Source: Pseudomonadota bacterium (lineage in GTDB: Bacteria; Pseudomonadota; Gammaproteobacteria; Steroidobacterales; Steroidobacteraceae). From it: a DNA stretch of 64,000 nucleotides. Below, one piece after another: positions 49,556 through 58,764 of the stretch (position 1 is the stretch's first letter; each line of letters opens with the position of its first letter). The DNA is taken from positions 62,001-126,000 of the forward strand of contig JAFEDR010000011.1 in the NCBI GenBank assembly GCA_018241525.1. The letters run 5' to 3'. Below the pieces are notes generated by a model. The model did not search any database. It saw nothing but the letters and a program-made list of their open reading frames with translations, and was not told the DNA's origin. The position numbers and the translations under genes are program-made.

Positions 49556-51820
49556 ATGACCCCCTCCGGTTTCCGCCGCCACGCGCTCGCCGCGGCCGGC
49601 CTGCTCGGTGCGCTGATCGCCTGGGCGGCCCCGCCCACCGCCCGCGCCGCCGAGGACGACTTCCTGCCGGTCGAGCAGGCCTTCGAGTACGCCGTGACGC
49701 GCGAACCGGGCGCGCTGGTCGTCGCCTACAACGTCCGCGACGGCTACTACCTCTATCGCAAGCGGATCGGCTTCGCGACCGACACCCCTGGGATCACGCT
49801 CGGCGCGGTCGACTATCCGAAGGGCTCGGCGCACCACGACGACTACTTCGGCGACCAGGAGGTCTACCGCGGGGCGGCGGCGTTCCGCGTGCCGTACACG
49901 ATCAGCGGCGCAGCGCCCGCGGCGATCGACCTCAAGCTCAAGCTGCAGGGCTGCGCCGACAAGGGCCTGTGCTACCCGCCGCAGGTCTGGACCGCGCACG
50001 TCGCCCTCGGCGCGACCGCGGCCGCGGCCGCCGCACCGGCCGGCGCCGCCCCCGGCGGCCTGCTGGGCAAGCTCGTGCCGGGCGCGGCGGCGACCGCGCC
50101 GGCCGACGACTTCCTGCCCGTCGAGGAGGCGTTCCGCTTCACGGCGAGCGCGGACGGCGGCAGCCGCGTGCGGCTGCACTTCGTGATTGCCGAGGGCTAC
50201 TACCTCTACCGCGCCCGCATCCGCGTCAGCGGCGAGAGCACGCTGGCCGCGCTCGGCGCGCCGGACTTCCCGCAGGGCCTGCCGCATCACGACGACTACT
50301 TCGGCGACCAGGAGATCTACCGCGGCGAGCTCGACCTGCCGGTGCCGTATGCGCGCTCGGGGCCGGCCGCCGGCACGCTCGCGCTCAAGGTGGTCTACCA
50401 GGGCTGCGCCGACAAGGGCCTGTGCTACCCGCCGCAGACCGCGAACCTGACGCTCGCGCTGCCGGCCGGCGATGCGCGCGCGGGCGGCGGGCCGGCCGCG
50501 CCCTCGGCCGGAGCGCCGGTCTCCGAGCAGGACCGGCTCGCGCGGCTCATCCGCGACGGCAACCTGCTGCTCGTCGTCGCGACGTTCTTCGGCTTCGGGC
50601 TGCTGCTCGCGTTCACGCCGTGCGTGCTGCCGATGGTGCCGATCCTGTCGGGGATCATCGCCGGCGATGGCGCGCAGACAACGCCGGCGCGCGGCTTCGC
50701 GCTGTCGCTCGCCTACGTGTCCGGCATGGCGCTCACCTACACCGTTGCCGGCGCCATCTTCGCGATGGCCGGACACCAGGCGCAGGCGTTCTTCCAGCAG
50801 ACCTGGATCATCGTCGGCTTCGCGCTGATGTTCGTGGCGTTGTCGCTGGCGATGTTCGGTGTGTACGAGCTGCAGATGCCGTCGGGCCTGCAGACGATGT
50901 TCGCCGGCGCGAGCAACCGCATCCGCGGCGGCAAGTTCGTCTCGACGGCCATCATGGGCGCGCTGTCCTCGCTGGTGGTGACCGCCTGCGTCGCGCCGCC
51001 GCTCGTGGCGGCGCTCGCGGTGATCGGCCAGGCGGGCGACGTCGGGCGCGGGGCGCTCGCGCTCTTGGCGCTGTCCTTTGGCATGGGCACGCCGCTGCTG
51101 GTGGTCGGCGCCTCCGCCGGCACGCTGCTGCCGAAGGCTGGCCCTTGGATGGAGACGGTCAAGGCCATCTTCGGCGTCGTGTTCGTGGGCGTGGCCGTCT
51201 GGATGCTCGACCGCGTGCTGCCGGCCCGGCTCGAGATGCTGGCCTGGGGCGTGGTCGCGGCGAGCGCGGCGTGGGTGGCGCTGCGCATCGGCCTGCGCGG
51301 CGGCCGCCGCACGGCGCTGCGCCAGGTCATCGCCGGGCTCGCGGCCGCCTACGCGCTGCTGCTCGTGGCCGGCGCGATCGGCGGCGGCGAGAACCCGCTC
51401 AAGCCGCTCGCCGGCACCGGGCTCCTCGGCGCGAGCGCCCGCGCCGAGTCGCTGCCCTGGCGCCCGGTGCGCTCGGTCGCCGACCTCGACCGCGAGCTCG
51501 CCGCGGCGACCGCCGCCGGCCGGCGCACGATGCTCGACTTCTCGGCCGACTGGTGCGTCTCGTGCAAGGAGATGGAGGCACACACCTTCAGCGATCCGGC
51601 AGTGCGCGCGGCGCTGGCCGGCTACGTGCTGCTGCGCGCGGACGTCACCGCCAACAATGACGATGACCAGGCGCTGCTGAAGCGCTTCCGGATCATCGGC
51701 CCGCCGACCACCGCGTTCTTCGCGCCGGACGGGCGCGAGCGCGGCGACTACCGCCTGGTCGGCTTCGTCGCCCCGGCGGCGTTCCGTACCCACCTCGGGG
51801 CCTTCGAGGCGGCGCCGTGA
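49556..51820 (+). CDS. dsbD: Thiol:disulfide interchange protein DsbD with duplicated N-terminal domain
   Basis: A 754-residue protein; E. coli DsbD is about 565. A signal peptide (residues 1-31) is followed by two copies of the DsbD-alpha domain, residues 34-150 and 184-302. They share DDFLPVE, GYYLYR, HHDDYFGDQE, YRG, VPY and QGCADKGLCYPPQ, with Cys pairs 133/139 and 284/290. The membrane core (about 335-610) has FTPCVLPM with Cys356 and VTACVAPPLV. The C-terminal thioredoxin domain has DWCVSCKEMEAH. It moves electrons from cytoplasmic thioredoxin to periplasmic partners. The TlpA-like gene follows with a GTGA overlap. Confidence 0.95.
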   Translation: MTPSGFRRHALAAAGLLGALIAWAAPPTARAAEDDFLPVEQAFEYAVTREPGALVVAYNVRDGYYLYRKRIGFATDTPGITLGAVDYPKGSAHHDDYFGDQEVYRGAAAFRVPYTISGAAPAAIDLKLKLQGCADKGLCYPPQVWTAHVALGATAAAAAAPAGAAPGGLLGKLVPGAAATAPADDFLPVEEAFRFTASADGGSRVRLHFVIAEGYYLYRARIRVSGESTLAALGAPDFPQGLPHHDDYFGDQEIYRGELDLPVPYARSGPAAGTLALKVVYQGCADKGLCYPPQTANLTLALPAGDARAGGGPAAPSAGAPVSEQDRLARLIRDGNLLLVVATFFGFGLLLAFTPCVLPMVPILSGIIAGDGAQTTPARGFALSLAYVSGMALTYTVAGAIFAMAGHQAQAFFQQTWIIVGFALMFVALSLAMFGVYELQMPSGLQTMFAGASNRIRGGKFVSTAIMGALSSLVVTACVAPPLVAALAVIGQAGDVGRGALALLALSFGMGTPLLVVGASAGTLLPKAGPWMETVKAIFGVVFVGVAVWMLDRVLPARLEMLAWGVVAASAAWVALRIGLRGGRRTALRQVIAGLAAAYALLLVAGAIGGGENPLKPLAGTGLLGASARAESLPWRPVRSVADLDRELAAATAAGRRTMLDFSADWCVSCKEMEAHTFSDPAVRAALAGYVLLRADVTANNDDDQALLKRFRIIGPPTTAFFAPDGRERGDYRLVGFVAPAAFRTHLGAFEAAP

Positions 51821-52521
51821 AGCCATCGCCGTTGGGGCTTGCCTACCTCGGCTTTGCGCTGCTCGGCAGCGCCGTCCTCGGCGCCTATCTCTACGATCGC
51901 GCACGGCCCTCGCCGGCCGCGGACGGGACTTCCCCCCGGGTAGCTGCGGCGACGGCGAACCCGGCCTCGGCCGAACCCCCGCTGGCCGGAGGTCCGCCGG
52001 TCCCGACCCGCCGGCCCGACGTGCGGCTGCAGGGCCTCGACGGCAAACCGCACGCGCTGTCGGAATGGGACGGCAAGTCGCTGATCGTGAACTTCTGGGC
52101 CACCTGGTGCGCGCCCTGCCGTCGCGAGATCCCGTTGTTGAACAGGATCCACCGCGAATATGCGTCTAAAGGCTTCGAAGTGGTCGGTATCGCGGTCGAT
52201 TTTGTCGACGACGTCAAGGCCTACACGAAGACCTTCCCGCTCGACTACCCGCTGCTGATCGGCGAGGACGACGGGCTCGCGGCCGCCAGGGCCTTCGGGG
52301 TCGATGCGCTCGCCTTTCCGTTCACCGCCTTCACCGACGCCGAGGGCCGGATCGTCACCGTCCATCTCGGGGAATTGCAGCCGGCCCAGCTTGAGGCCAT
52401 CCTTGGCGTCGTCGCCGACGTCAACGGCGGACGCCTCGCGCCGGCCGCGGCGCGCGGTGCCGTCGAGCGGGCACTCGCCGCGCTGCCGCCCGCCGACCAC
52501 GGCACCCGCCAGGACCCCTAG
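51817..52521 (+). CDS. TlpA/ResA-type membrane-anchored thioredoxin
   Basis: A 234-residue periplasmic thiol-disulfide oxidoreductase: one N-terminal anchor (LAYLGFALLGSAVLGAYLY), a Pro/Ala-rich linker, then a thioredoxin fold with NFWATWCAPCRREIPLLNRI (CAPC) and GIAVDFVDDVKAYTKTF. It starts with GTG overlapping the dsbD stop (GTGA), so translation is coupled, and DsbD is the likely source of reducing power. Reduction of apocytochrome c or other periplasmic thiols is the family role; the exact target is not evident. Confidence 0.9.
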   Translation: MKPSPLGLAYLGFALLGSAVLGAYLYDRARPSPAADGTSPRVAAATANPASAEPPLAGGPPVPTRRPDVRLQGLDGKPHALSEWDGKSLIVNFWATWCAPCRREIPLLNRIHREYASKGFEVVGIAVDFVDDVKAYTKTFPLDYPLLIGEDDGLAAARAFGVDALAFPFTAFTDAEGRIVTVHLGELQPAQLEAILGVVADVNGGRLAPAAARGAVERALAALPPADHGTRQDP

Positions 52522-52637
52522 GGGAAATCCCCAGATCTCCGACGATGGGCGGAATTGACCGCCAGATCGCGCGAGATCGAGCTTTCACGGACGATTGCGG
52601 TTAGACTGCGCGCCGTCGCCATGGCCAAGGGGAGTCG

Positions 52638-53084
52638 ATGCCGCGCATTCTGGTCCTCAACGGGCCGAACCTGAACCTGCTCGGGACGCGCGAGCCTCAC
52701 CTCTACGGATCGGAGACGCTGGCCGAGATCGTCGGCCGGCTCGAGCGGCTGGCATCGGCGCGCGGCGCGACCGTCGCCGCCTTCCAGTCGAACGCCGAGC
52801 ACGAGCTGATCGAGGCCGTGCAGCGCGCGAAGTCGCAGGGAACGGACGCGATCATCGTCAACGCGGGTGCCTACACGCACTCCTCGATCGCGCTGCGCGA
52901 CGCCTTCGCGGCGGTCGGACTGCCGTTCTACGAGGTCCACCTGTCGAACGTGCACGCGCGCGAGCCGTTCCGACACCATTCGTACCTGTCGGGCCTCGCG
53001 GTCGGCGTGATCGTCGGCCTCGGCGCCCAGGGCTACGAGTTCGCGCTCGAGGCCGCGCTTGCGCGCCTCGCCGCGCGACGCTGA
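52638..53084 (+). CDS. aroQ: 3-dehydroquinate dehydratase, type II
   Basis: A 148-residue dodecameric enzyme of the shikimate pathway. It has [20 protein letters not shown] at the N-terminus with the catalytic Tyr, [35 protein letters not shown] and [20 protein letters not shown], all hallmark type II motifs. A good Shine-Dalgarno (AAGGGGAG) precedes the ATG. It heads the aroQ-accB-accC order common in gammaproteobacteria. Confidence 0.97.
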   Translation: MPRILVLNGPNLNLLGTREPHLYGSETLAEIVGRLERLASARGATVAAFQSNAEHELIEAVQRAKSQGTDAIIVNAGAYTHSSIALRDAFAAVGLPFYEVHLSNVHAREPFRHHSYLSGLAVGVIVGLGAQGYEFALEAALARLAARR

Positions 53085-53125
53085 CCGCCATCGCACCACA
53101 ACGACACAGAAGACGGGGAGTCTCG

Positions 53126-53596
53126 ATGGACATCCGCAAGGTCAAGAAGCTGATCGAGCTGCTCGAGGAATCGGGCGTCGCCGAGATCGAGATCAAGGAA
53201 GGCGAGGAATCGGTCCGGATCAGCCGCCACGGCGCGGGCGCGGTCACGACCTACCTGCAGGCGCCGCCGGCGCTCGCCGCGGCACCGGTCGCGGCCGCCG
53301 CCCCGCCGCCGGCCGCCGCCGCCGCCCCGGCGCGGGCGGCCGAGGAAGCCGAGGCGCGCGCGGAATCGGCGGTCACCGCGCCGATGGTCGGCACCTTCTA
53401 CGGCTCGCCCGCCCCCGGCGCGAAGGCGTTCGTCGAGGTGGGTACCGAGGTCAAGGTCGGCCAGACGCTGTGCATCATCGAGGCGATGAAGATGATGAAC
53501 CAGATCGAGTCGGACAAGGCCGGCAAGGTGGTCTCGGTGCTGGTCAAGAACGGCGACCCGGTCGAGTTCGGCCAGCCGCTGTTCATCATCGAGTAG
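53126..53596 (+). CDS. accB: Biotin carboxyl carrier protein of acetyl-CoA carboxylase
   Basis: A 156-residue carrier of the acetyl-CoA carboxylase complex. The N-terminal domain ([20 protein letters not shown]) is joined by a long Ala/Pro linker to the biotinyl domain, where the lysine of [12 protein letters not shown] is biotinylated. The C-terminus FGQPLFIIE is typical. The linker is longer and more Ala-rich than in E. coli, fitting the GC content. It lies 8 bases upstream of accC in one operon, with aroQ just before. Confidence 0.97.
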   Translation: MDIRKVKKLIELLEESGVAEIEIKEGEESVRISRHGAGAVTTYLQAPPALAAAPVAAAAPPPAAAAAPARAAEEAEARAESAVTAPMVGTFYGSPAPGAKAFVEVGTEVKVGQTLCIIEAMKMMNQIESDKAGKVVSVLVKNGDPVEFGQPLFIIE

Positions 53597-53604
53597 CGGG
53601 CGCC

Positions 53605-54948
53605 ATGCTCGACAAAGTGCTGATTGCCAATCGCGGCGAGATCGCGCTGCGCATCCTGCGCGCCTGCCGCGAGCTCGGCATCAAGACGGTCGCCGTGCAC
53701 TCGACCGCCGACAACACCCTCAAGCACGTGCTGCTCGCGGACGAGACGGTGTGCATCGGCCCGCCGTCCTCGAAGGACAGCTACCTGAACATGCCGGCGA
53801 TCATCGCCGCGGCCGAGGTCACCGACGCGGTCGCGATCCATCCCGGCTACGGCTTCCTGTCCGAGAACGCCGACTTCGCCGAGCGCGTCGAGAAGTCGGG
53901 CTTCGTGTTCGTCGGCCCGAAGGCCGAGACCATCCGCCTGATGGGCGACAAGGTTTCCGCGATCCGCACCATGAAGGAGGCCGGCGTGCCCTGCGTGCCC
54001 GGCTCGGGCGAGCCGCTCGGCGCGGAGACGGAGCTCACCCGCAAGGTGGCGAAGGGCATCGGCTACCCGGTCATCATCAAGGCCTCCGGCGGCGGCGGCG
54101 GCCGCGGCATGCGGGTCGTGCACTCCGAGGCGGCGCTGATCAACGCAGTCAACGTCACCAAGGCCGAGGCCCTCGCGGCCTTCGGCAACGACCAGGTGTA
54201 CATGGAGAAGTTCCTGGAGCGGCCGCGGCACATCGAGTTCCAGGTCGTCGCGGACAGCCACGGCAACGTCGTCGTGCTCGGCGAGCGCGACTGCTCGCTG
54301 CAGCGGCGGCACCAGAAGATCGTCGAAGAGGCGCCGGCCCCGGGCATCTCGGACAAGCAGCGCGCGATGATGATCGAGAGCATCACGGCGGCGCTCGGCC
54401 GCGTCGGCTACCGCGGCGCCGGCACGCTCGAGTTCCTGTACGAGGACGGGCGCTTCTACTTCATCGAGATGAACACCCGCATCCAGGTCGAGCACCCGGT
54501 CACCGAGATGGTCACCGGCATCGACCTCGTGAAGCTGCAGCTGCGGATCGCGGCCGGCGAGAAGCTGCCGTTCACGCAGCAGGACATCGAGATCCGTGGC
54601 CACGCGATCGAGTGCCGGATCAACGCCGAGGACCCGAAGGGCTTCGTGCCGAGCCCGGGCCCGGTGCGCCTGTGGCACCCGCCCGGCGGCCCGGGGGTGC
54701 GCGTCGACAGCCACCTCTACACCGGCTACAACGTGCCGCCGTACTACGACTCGCTGATCGCGAAGGTCATCGCGCACGGCGAGGACCGCGCGACCGCGAT
54801 CGCGCGGATGCGCAATGCGCTCTCCGAGATGGTGGTCGAGGGCATCAAGACCAACGCCCCGCTGCACCAGGAGATCTTCGGGCACGCGGCCTTCCAGCAG
54901 GGCGGCCTCGACATCCACTACCTCGAGCGCCGGCTCGGCCTCAAGTAG
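53605..54948 (+). CDS. accC: Biotin carboxylase subunit of acetyl-CoA carboxylase
   Basis: A 447-residue ATP-grasp enzyme that carboxylates the biotin on AccB, the first step of fatty acid synthesis. It starts [20 protein letters not shown], has [40 protein letters not shown] and the metal-binding [17 protein letters not shown], and ends at the expected length. It is in an operon with accB; prmA begins 36 bases later. Confidence 0.98.
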   Translation: MLDKVLIANRGEIALRILRACRELGIKTVAVHSTADNTLKHVLLADETVCIGPPSSKDSYLNMPAIIAAAEVTDAVAIHPGYGFLSENADFAERVEKSGFVFVGPKAETIRLMGDKVSAIRTMKEAGVPCVPGSGEPLGAETELTRKVAKGIGYPVIIKASGGGGGRGMRVVHSEAALINAVNVTKAEALAAFGNDQVYMEKFLERPRHIEFQVVADSHGNVVVLGERDCSLQRRHQKIVEEAPAPGISDKQRAMMIESITAALGRVGYRGAGTLEFLYEDGRFYFIEMNTRIQVEHPVTEMVTGIDLVKLQLRIAAGEKLPFTQQDIEIRGHAIECRINAEDPKGFVPSPGPVRLWHPPGGPGVRVDSHLYTGYNVPPYYDSLIAKVIAHGEDRATAIARMRNALSEMVVEGIKTNAPLHQEIFGHAAFQQGGLDIHYLERRLGLK

Positions 54949-54984
54949 ACCCGCGCCGGGCCCCGGCCCGGCCGCCCGCGCCGC

Positions 54985-55872
54985 GTGCCGTACCTGCAAG
55001 TGCACCTGACGAGCGGCGACCTCGATCCGGAGGCGATCGAGGACGCCTGCTTCGCCGCCGGGGCGATCGCCGTCACCTTCGCCGACGCCGGCGACGCGCC
55101 GATCCTCGAGCCCGCCCCGGGCGCGACGCCGCTGTGGCCGTCGGTGGCGGTCGCGGCCCTGTTCGCCGCGGACACGCCCGAGGCCCCGCTCGCCGCCGCG
55201 CTGCGCAGCACGCTCGACCGCCCGTCGCTTGAGCTGCGCTTCGAGTCCCTCGCCGACCGGATCTGGGAGCGCGAGTGGCTCAAGGACTTCCGTCCGATGC
55301 GCTTTGGTTCGCGCCTGTGGGTGTGCCCCGGGGGCCAGCCGCCGCCGCTGTCGCCGGGCGACCCGGCGCCGGTCGTGGTCTGGCTCGACCCGGGCCTCGC
55401 CTTCGGCACCGGCACGCACGCGACCACCGCGCTCTGCCTCGACTGGCTCGACGGCGCGGCCCTCGCCGGCCGCCGCGTGCTCGACGTCGGCACCGGCTCA
55501 GGCATCCTCGCGCTCGCCGCGCTGGCGCTCGGGGCGGCGGCGGTGCATGCGCAGGACCTGGATCCGCAGGCCCTGATCGCGACGCGCGACAACGCCGCCC
55601 GCAACGACGTCAGCGCCGGGCTCAGCGTCGCGCCCGCCGATGCGCCCTGGGGCGAGGGCTACGACGTGGTGCTCGCGAACATCCTGGCCGAGCCGCTGGT
55701 CGAGCTCGCGCCCCGGATCGCGGCGGCCGCCCGCCCGGGCGGCGCGGTGGTGCTGTCGGGCCTGCTCGTGGCGCAGGCCGAGGCCGTGGCGGCGGCGTAC
55801 CGGCCGTGGTTTGATATGGAGGCGCCGCGCCAGCGCGGCGACTGGGTGCTCCTCGCCGGACGGCGTCGCTGA
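54985..55872 (+). CDS. prmA: Ribosomal protein L11 methyltransferase
   Basis: A 295-residue SAM-dependent enzyme that trimethylates L11. An N-terminal substrate-recognition domain (MPYLQVHLTSGDLDPEAIED) leads to WLDPGLAFGTGTHATTALCL and the SAM site RVLDVGTGSGILALAALALG, with DVVLANILAEPLVELAPRIA. The start is GTG. The accBC-prmA-zinc-ribbon-dusB-fis order is typical for gammaproteobacteria, supporting the assignment. Confidence 0.96.
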   Translation: MPYLQVHLTSGDLDPEAIEDACFAAGAIAVTFADAGDAPILEPAPGATPLWPSVAVAALFAADTPEAPLAAALRSTLDRPSLELRFESLADRIWEREWLKDFRPMRFGSRLWVCPGGQPPPLSPGDPAPVVVWLDPGLAFGTGTHATTALCLDWLDGAALAGRRVLDVGTGSGILALAALALGAAAVHAQDLDPQALIATRDNAARNDVSAGLSVAPADAPWGEGYDVVLANILAEPLVELAPRIAAAARPGGAVVLSGLLVAQAEAVAAAYRPWFDMEAPRQRGDWVLLAGRRR

Positions 55873-55881
55873 GGCTCGCGC

Positions 55882-57324
55882 GTGTACACGCAATGTCCTG
55901 AATGCGCGACCGTGTTCCGCGTCACCGCGCCGGTGCTGCGGATCGCCCAGGGCCAGGTCCGCTGTGGCGTCTGCGACACGAGCTTCGATGCGCTGCGCTA
56001 CCTGAGCGACGACGTCGAGCTCGACGTCAACGCCGCCTCGGCCTCGCGAATCGCCGGCGCCCCGGACACGCGCACCGCCGCGCCACCGCCCGCGCCTGCC
56101 GCGTCGCCGGCACCGACGGCCCCGACCGCTGGCTCTGGCGGAGCCACGCGGCACCGGCCCTCGGCCGACGAGGAACGCGAGCTCGGCGCGATCGCCGCGG
56201 AACTCGCCCGCGGCGCGGCGCGCACGCGCGACGCCGCGCCGCCCGCGAGCACCCCGGTGCCCGCGCCCGCGATGGCCGCGGCCGAGCCCGAGGAGAACGT
56301 CCTCGAGCCCGCCGACGTCGAGGACATCGTGCTCGAAGCGACGCCCGAGCCCGAGATCCCGGACGCCGCGCTCGAGTTCAACCTGCCGGCCGACAGCTGG
56401 GACCAGGTCTTCGTCAAGGATCCGACCGCGACGGTCACGCCGCTCGACCTCGACCTCGCCGCCTCGCGGGCGAGTGCGGAGCCGTTCGAAGCCCCGGACG
56501 AGCTCACGATCCTCGAGACCGGCGACGACCCGCTCGCCCGGACCGACGAGTTCCCGCAGCCCGACTTCACGGACGTCGAGCTCGAGCCCGAGGCGCTCGG
56601 GCCGGTCGCCACGGCGGCGGCGGAGTCGCCTGCGGCGGCCGCGCAGCCCGAGGTAGCGGCCGGGCCGCCGCTGGCGCCCGCGGCCACGTCGTCCCCGGAG
56701 TTCACGCCGTGGATTCCGCACGAGCGGCCGCCGCCGCCCGTGGCGCCGGTCGACGTCGACTTTCGCGAGCGCGCGCCGCCCGCCGAGCCCGAGCCCGGCC
56801 CGCCGCCCGGGCGCCGCATCGCGGCGATGGCGGCCGCGATCGCCCTCAGCCTCGCGCTGCTGGCGCAGGTCGTGAACCACTATCGCGAGGCGCTCGCCGA
56901 TTCGCCGATGCTCGGCCCGGCGCTCGCCTCGCTGTACGCGCGCTTCGGCCTGCCGCTCGAGCCGAACTGGGACCTGACGGCCTTCGACGTGCGCCAGTGG
57001 GGCGCGCAGAGCGAGGAAGTGGCGGGCGTGCTGACGCTGCGCGCCAGCATCGTCAACAAGGCGGCGCGCAGCCAGCCCTACCCGCTGCTGCGGGTGACCC
57101 TCGAGGACCGCTTCGGCAGCCGCGTCGGTCGCCGCGAGTTCACGCCGGCCGAGTACCTGCCGGGCCGCGCGCAGCCGCGCTCGCTGCTCGCGAGCGGTGC
57201 GCGCGCCGACGCGGACCTCAAGCTCGCCGACCCCGGCAACCAGGCGGTCGGCTTCGAGCTCGACGTCTGCCTCGCGCGTCACGGCGTGCTGCTCTGCGGC
57301 GCCGACGCGAAGGCCGGCACCTGA
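55882..57324 (+). CDS. Zinc-ribbon and DUF3426 membrane protein
   Basis: A 480-residue protein starting with GTG. Residues 1-36 form an MJ0042-type zinc ribbon (YTQCPECATVFRV, GQVRCGVCDTSF). A very long Ala/Pro/Glu-rich low-complexity region follows, to about residue 310. Then come a single membrane helix (IAAMAAAIALSLALLAQVV) and a C-terminal DUF3426 beta domain, outside the membrane by inference (LTAFDVRQWGAQSEEVAGVL). Its function is unknown, but it is regularly found between prmA and dusB. Its TGA overlaps the dusB ATG. Confidence 0.88.
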   Translation: MYTQCPECATVFRVTAPVLRIAQGQVRCGVCDTSFDALRYLSDDVELDVNAASASRIAGAPDTRTAAPPPAPAASPAPTAPTAGSGGATRHRPSADEERELGAIAAELARGAARTRDAAPPASTPVPAPAMAAAEPEENVLEPADVEDIVLEATPEPEIPDAALEFNLPADSWDQVFVKDPTATVTPLDLDLAASRASAEPFEAPDELTILETGDDPLARTDEFPQPDFTDVELEPEALGPVATAAAESPAAAAQPEVAAGPPLAPAATSSPEFTPWIPHERPPPPVAPVDVDFRERAPPAEPEPGPPPGRRIAAMAAAIALSLALLAQVVNHYREALADSPMLGPALASLYARFGLPLEPNWDLTAFDVRQWGAQSEEVAGVLTLRASIVNKAARSQPYPLLRVTLEDRFGSRVGRREFTPAEYLPGRAQPRSLLASGARADADLKLADPGNQAVGFELDVCLARHGVLLCGADAKAGT

Positions 57325-58418
57325 TGCGGATCGGTCCGTACCTGCTGCCGGCGCCGCTCGCGCTGGCGCCGATGGCGGGCGTCACGGACCGGCCGTTCCG
57401 GCGACTGTGCCGGCGCCTCGGCGCCGGGGTCGCCGCCTCCGAGATGGTCACCTCGGATGTACGCCTGTGGCACACGGACAAGTCGCGCCGGCGCCTCGAC
57501 CACGCCGGCGAGCCGACGCCGCGCATCGTGCAGATCGCCGGCGGCGAGCCCGGGATGATGGCCGAGGCCGCGCGCCGCAACGTCGACCTCGGCGCCGAGG
57601 TCATCGACATCAACATGGGCTGCCCGGCCAAGAAGGTCTGCCATCGGGCTGCGGGCTCGGCGCTGCTGCGCGACGAGGGTCTGGTCGCCAGCATCCTCGA
57701 GGCCGTGGTCGCCTCGGTCCCGGTGCCGGTCACGCTCAAGATGCGCACCGGCTGGGACCGCGAGCATCGCAACGGCCCGAGCGTCGCGCGCATCGCCGAG
57801 GCGAGCGGCATCCAGGCGCTCGCGGTGCACGGCCGCACGCGCGCCGATCACTACCAGGGCGACGCCGAGTACGCGACGATCGCCGCGATCAAGGCCGCGG
57901 TGCGCATTCCGGTTTTTGCGAATGGCGACATCGACTCCGGCCCGAAAGCGCGCGCGGTACTCGAAGAAACCGCTGCAGATGGCGTGATGATCGGGCGCGC
58001 GGCGCAGGGCCGGCCGTGGATCTTCCGCGAGATCGGGCATTTCCTCAGAACCGGACGGTCGTGCGCGCCGCCGGTGCCCGGCGAGGTCCGTGATATCATG
58101 CTCACGCACCTGAACGAGCTGTACGACTTCTACGGGGAGTCGACTGGCGTGCGGGTGGCGCGCAAGCATCTCGGCTGGTATCGCGATACCGTGCTACCGG
58201 CCCATCCGCCGACTCTCGATGACGACCACGCTGCCGCCAGCGCCGAACGGGCGCTGTTCCGCGAACTGCGCGTCGTCGAGAACGCATCGGTGCAGAGGCA
58301 GCTCGCGCGCGACTGGTTCGAGGCGGTTGCGCCGGTCGCGGCCGCCGGGGAGCAACAAGAGCCGGATCGCCGGGCTGGCGCCGAACGCAGCCCCGAGCGA
58401 CGGGTGTCGGCTGCCTGA
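57324..58418 (+). CDS. dusB: tRNA-dihydrouridine synthase B
   Basis: A 364-residue FMN enzyme that reduces specific uridines to dihydrouridine in tRNA. It has LAPMAGVTDRPFRRLCRRLG, the catalytic-Cys motif DINMGCPAKKVCHRAAGSAL, VHGRTRADHYQGDAEYA and GVMIGRAAQGRPWIFREIGH. It is directly upstream of fis, the classic dusB-fis operon. The C-terminal tail (about 25 residues, Ala/Glu/Arg-rich) is somewhat long for the family. Confidence 0.96.
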   Translation: MRIGPYLLPAPLALAPMAGVTDRPFRRLCRRLGAGVAASEMVTSDVRLWHTDKSRRRLDHAGEPTPRIVQIAGGEPGMMAEAARRNVDLGAEVIDINMGCPAKKVCHRAAGSALLRDEGLVASILEAVVASVPVPVTLKMRTGWDREHRNGPSVARIAEASGIQALAVHGRTRADHYQGDAEYATIAAIKAAVRIPVFANGDIDSGPKARAVLEETAADGVMIGRAAQGRPWIFREIGHFLRTGRSCAPPVPGEVRDIMLTHLNELYDFYGESTGVRVARKHLGWYRDTVLPAHPPTLDDDHAAASAERALFRELRVVENASVQRQLARDWFEAVAPVAAAGEQQEPDRRAGAERSPERRVSAA

Positions 58419-58458
58419 GGCGGCCGCCCCGCCACCGGCGGGCAGACGGGGTAGCGCG

Positions 58459-58764
58459 ATGGTCAACGGCAGACGGGCGACGCGCACGCGGCGCGAGATT
58501 ATTGTCCCGGCGCCGCCACGTGGCGGCTTCAAGGACGTGCCGCTGCGCGAGCACGCCGAGGCCGCACTCGGGGCCTACTTCGAGCGCCTGAACGGCCACC
58601 GCCCATCGGGCCTGTACGAGCTCGTGATGCGCGAGGTCGAAGAGCCGCTGTTCCGGGCCGTGATGCGCCACACCGACGGCAACCAGTGCCGCGCGGCCGA
58701 GATCCTCGGCATCAACCGCGGCACGCTGCGCCGCAAGCTCGAGGACTACGGACTTGTCGAGTAG
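58459..58764 (+). CDS. fis: DNA-binding protein Fis
   Basis: A 101-residue nucleoid protein. The C-terminal helix-turn-helix [20 protein letters not shown] is the Fis signature, and [20 protein letters not shown] is the N-terminal dimerisation part. Fis bends DNA and adjusts growth-linked transcription. The ATG at 58459 is preferred over the open frame reaching 58219, which lies inside dusB. purH begins inside its last codons. Confidence 0.96.
   Translation: MVNGRRATRTRREIIVPAPPRGGFKDVPLREHAEAALGAYFERLNGHRPSGLYELVMREVEEPLFRAVMRHTDGNQCRAAEILGINRGTLRRKLEDYGLVE

Noticed and set aside
52520..52532. GGGG-AAAT-CCCC hairpin after the TlpA-like gene
   Set aside because: Four-bp stem without a T-tract; too weak to call a terminator.
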